64,000 nucleotides of DNA. It comes from Pedosphaera sp. (GTDB taxonomy: Bacteria > Verrucomicrobiota > Verrucomicrobiia > Limisphaerales > AAA164-E04). Below, piece after piece: positions 63,197 through 64,000 of this stretch. The stretch covers positions 127,429 to 191,428 of the forward strand of contig NZFL01000012.1 of the NCBI GenBank assembly GCA_002690655.1, read 5' to 3'. The translations under genes were made by a program, and so were the position numbers. The notes under the pieces were generated by a model, which did not search any database, was not told the origin of the DNA, and saw only the letters and a list, made by a program, of their open reading frames with translations. Numbering within the stretch: position 1 is the stretch's first letter; the number at the start of each line of letters is the position of its first letter.

Positions 63197-64000
63197 GTGA
63201 AATCCCGCTTGCATCATTCAAGTAGTCAGAATTTGAATAAACTTTTGCGGTTGTTCGGACTTTTCTCGATCATGGTCTGGTTGTCGCCCAGAACGGCAGC
63301 CTCATCGCCGTCAGCGGAGCAGCCCCTCAGCCTCTCGGAAAATTCTTCAGCTTATTTTGTAAAAGAAGTTCGCCCTATTCTTCAAAAACATTGTTTCGAA
63401 TGCCATGGAACGGAAAAAGTGAAATCATCGCTGCGCCTCGACACCAGCGAAGGTATTTTACTCGGCGGTAATTCAGGTGAACCCTTGATTCAGCCCAATG
63501 CCCCATCAAAAAGTTATCTTATTCAAAAGATCACCCATGAGGATAGCGAAGAACGAATGCCTCCAAATGGTCCAGGAGTCTCCGAAACTGAACAGAAAAT
63601 TTTACTACAATGGATCGCGCAGGGTGCCCAGCTTCCCGAATCAATAGAAGGTGACAACTCCTTTTATGAGACAGATCACTGGGCTTTCCAGAAGGTTCAA
63701 CGCCCTGCCCCTCCGATCGCAGGAAAAACGAACACACGCATTGAGAACCCGATTGATGCATTCATTGACTACCGACTTGTCAAAGAAGGTCTGACCCTGT
63801 CACCCGAAGCTGACCGCGCTACTACATTGCGAAGGCTGTTTCTTGTAACCAAAGGTATTCCACCCACTCCCAAGGAACTTTTGAGTTTCCAGGAAGATTC
63901 GAACGAATCATCATACTCAATCCAAGTCGAAGCCGCGCTGGCAAGCCCGCGTTATGGAGAGCGCTGGGCACGCCATTGGCTGGACATCGCAAGGTATGCA
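63197..64000 (+). CDS. Cytochrome c / PSD1 domain protein, 3' end missing
   Basis: The gene runs off the right edge and is open to the last base. A GTG start at 63197 gives a signal-like N-terminus (LLRLFGLFSIMVWLSPRTAA); ATG 63272 is the alternative. The cytochrome domain has CFECHGTEKVKSSLRLD near residue 66, then LLGGNSGEPL, and MPPNGPGVSETEQKILLQWIAQGA with the likely methionine ligand, the planctomycete cytochrome pattern. From about 185 a DUF1549-type region begins (NPIDAFIDYRLVKEGLTLSPEADRATTLRRLFL...PRYGERWARHWLDIARYA). Full-length relatives are 800-1100 residues and usually end in DUF1553. They often sit beside a DUF1501 gene; this cannot be checked here. Confidence 0.88.
   Translation, partial: MKSRLHHSSSQNLNKLLRLFGLFSIMVWLSPRTAASSPSAEQPLSLSENSSAYFVKEVRPILQKHCFECHGTEKVKSSLRLDTSEGILLGGNSGEPLIQPNAPSKSYLIQKITHEDSEERMPPNGPGVSETEQKILLQWIAQGAQLPESIEGDNSFYETDHWAFQKVQRPAPPIAGKTNTRIENPIDAFIDYRLVKEGLTLSPEADRATTLRRLFLVTKGIPPTPKELLSFQEDSNESSYSIQVEAALASPRYGERWARHWLDIARYA

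Noticed and set aside
1-64000. tRNA, rRNA, CRISPR array, insertion sequence or prophage
   Set aside because: None found by eye: no cloverleaf-like segments in the gaps, no spaced direct repeats, and no transposase, integrase or phage gene.

Overview
This 64 kb window looks like bacterial chromosome, most likely from a free-living, probably aquatic member of the Verrucomicrobiota; a planctomycete or other PVC-superphylum relative is the main alternative. The placement is inferred from gene content: a DUF4159-MoxR-DUF58-BatA cluster, planctomycete-type cytochrome c proteins (one fused to WD40 repeats, one starting a PSD1-type protein at the right edge), PA14 domains, a formylglycine sulfatase, a tryptophan-rich DUF6600-like lipoprotein with a serine/arginine tail, a prepilin peptidase with a large insertion, and secreted proteins ending in a ...FYR-(I/L)-x module. 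No rRNA, tRNA, CRISPR array, insertion sequence or phage gene was seen. Coding density is high and most genes are intact.

Layout. 1-6 kb: plus-strand run of a peptidase-MA/TPR protein (cut by the left edge), DUF4159, MoxR ATPase, DUF58 and BatA/vWA membrane protein. 6-13.6 kb: minus-strand run of a DUF2723/TPR membrane protein, GT4 glycosyltransferase, phosphate acetyltransferase catalytic protein, a separate P-loop/DRTGG protein, and hisC. 13.7-20.5 kb: histone deacetylase-like hydrolase (minus), then trpE joined by 4-nt overlaps to an RND efflux adaptor and RND pump. 20.5-30.5 kb: rRNA methyltransferase, then a lipoprotein-ResB-CcsA operon (system II cytochrome c maturation) facing a five-CXXCH PA14 cytochrome and a beta-propeller protein. 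30.6-31.6 kb: about 1 kb of non-coding or decayed sequence. 31.6-37.7 kb: TraB-type protein, then an adaptor-ABC permease-TolC export operon without an ATPase gene. 37.8-46.7 kb: Ski2-like helicase, YifB, aroE, prepilin peptidase, cytochrome/WD40 protein, aroQ. 46.8-54.2 kb: pyruvate phosphate dikinase, SAM hydrolase family protein, DnaJ-type co-chaperone, CPBP protease, sulfatase and a small secreted protein. 54.3-64 kb: secreted proteins, EcsC family protein, MFS transporter, double-PA14 protein and the start of a PSD1-type cytochrome protein.

How it fits together. Several genes serve the cell envelope: haem attachment to exported cytochromes, two tripartite efflux systems, lipoproteins and large secreted proteins. 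The exported CXXCH proteins (27.6-30.5, 44.8-46.2 and 63.2-64 kb) are plausible clients of the CcsA/ResB machinery at 22.9-26.1 kb. Central metabolism is represented by aroE, aroQ, trpE, hisC, pta and ppdK, scattered rather than grouped by pathway. I found no clear new defence or mobile system. The strongest leads for undescribed biology are the duplicated-domain lipoprotein in the ccs operon, the shared C-terminal module of secreted proteins, the Ser/Arg-rich DUF6600-like lipoprotein, the trpE-RND coupling and the ATPase-less exporter operon.
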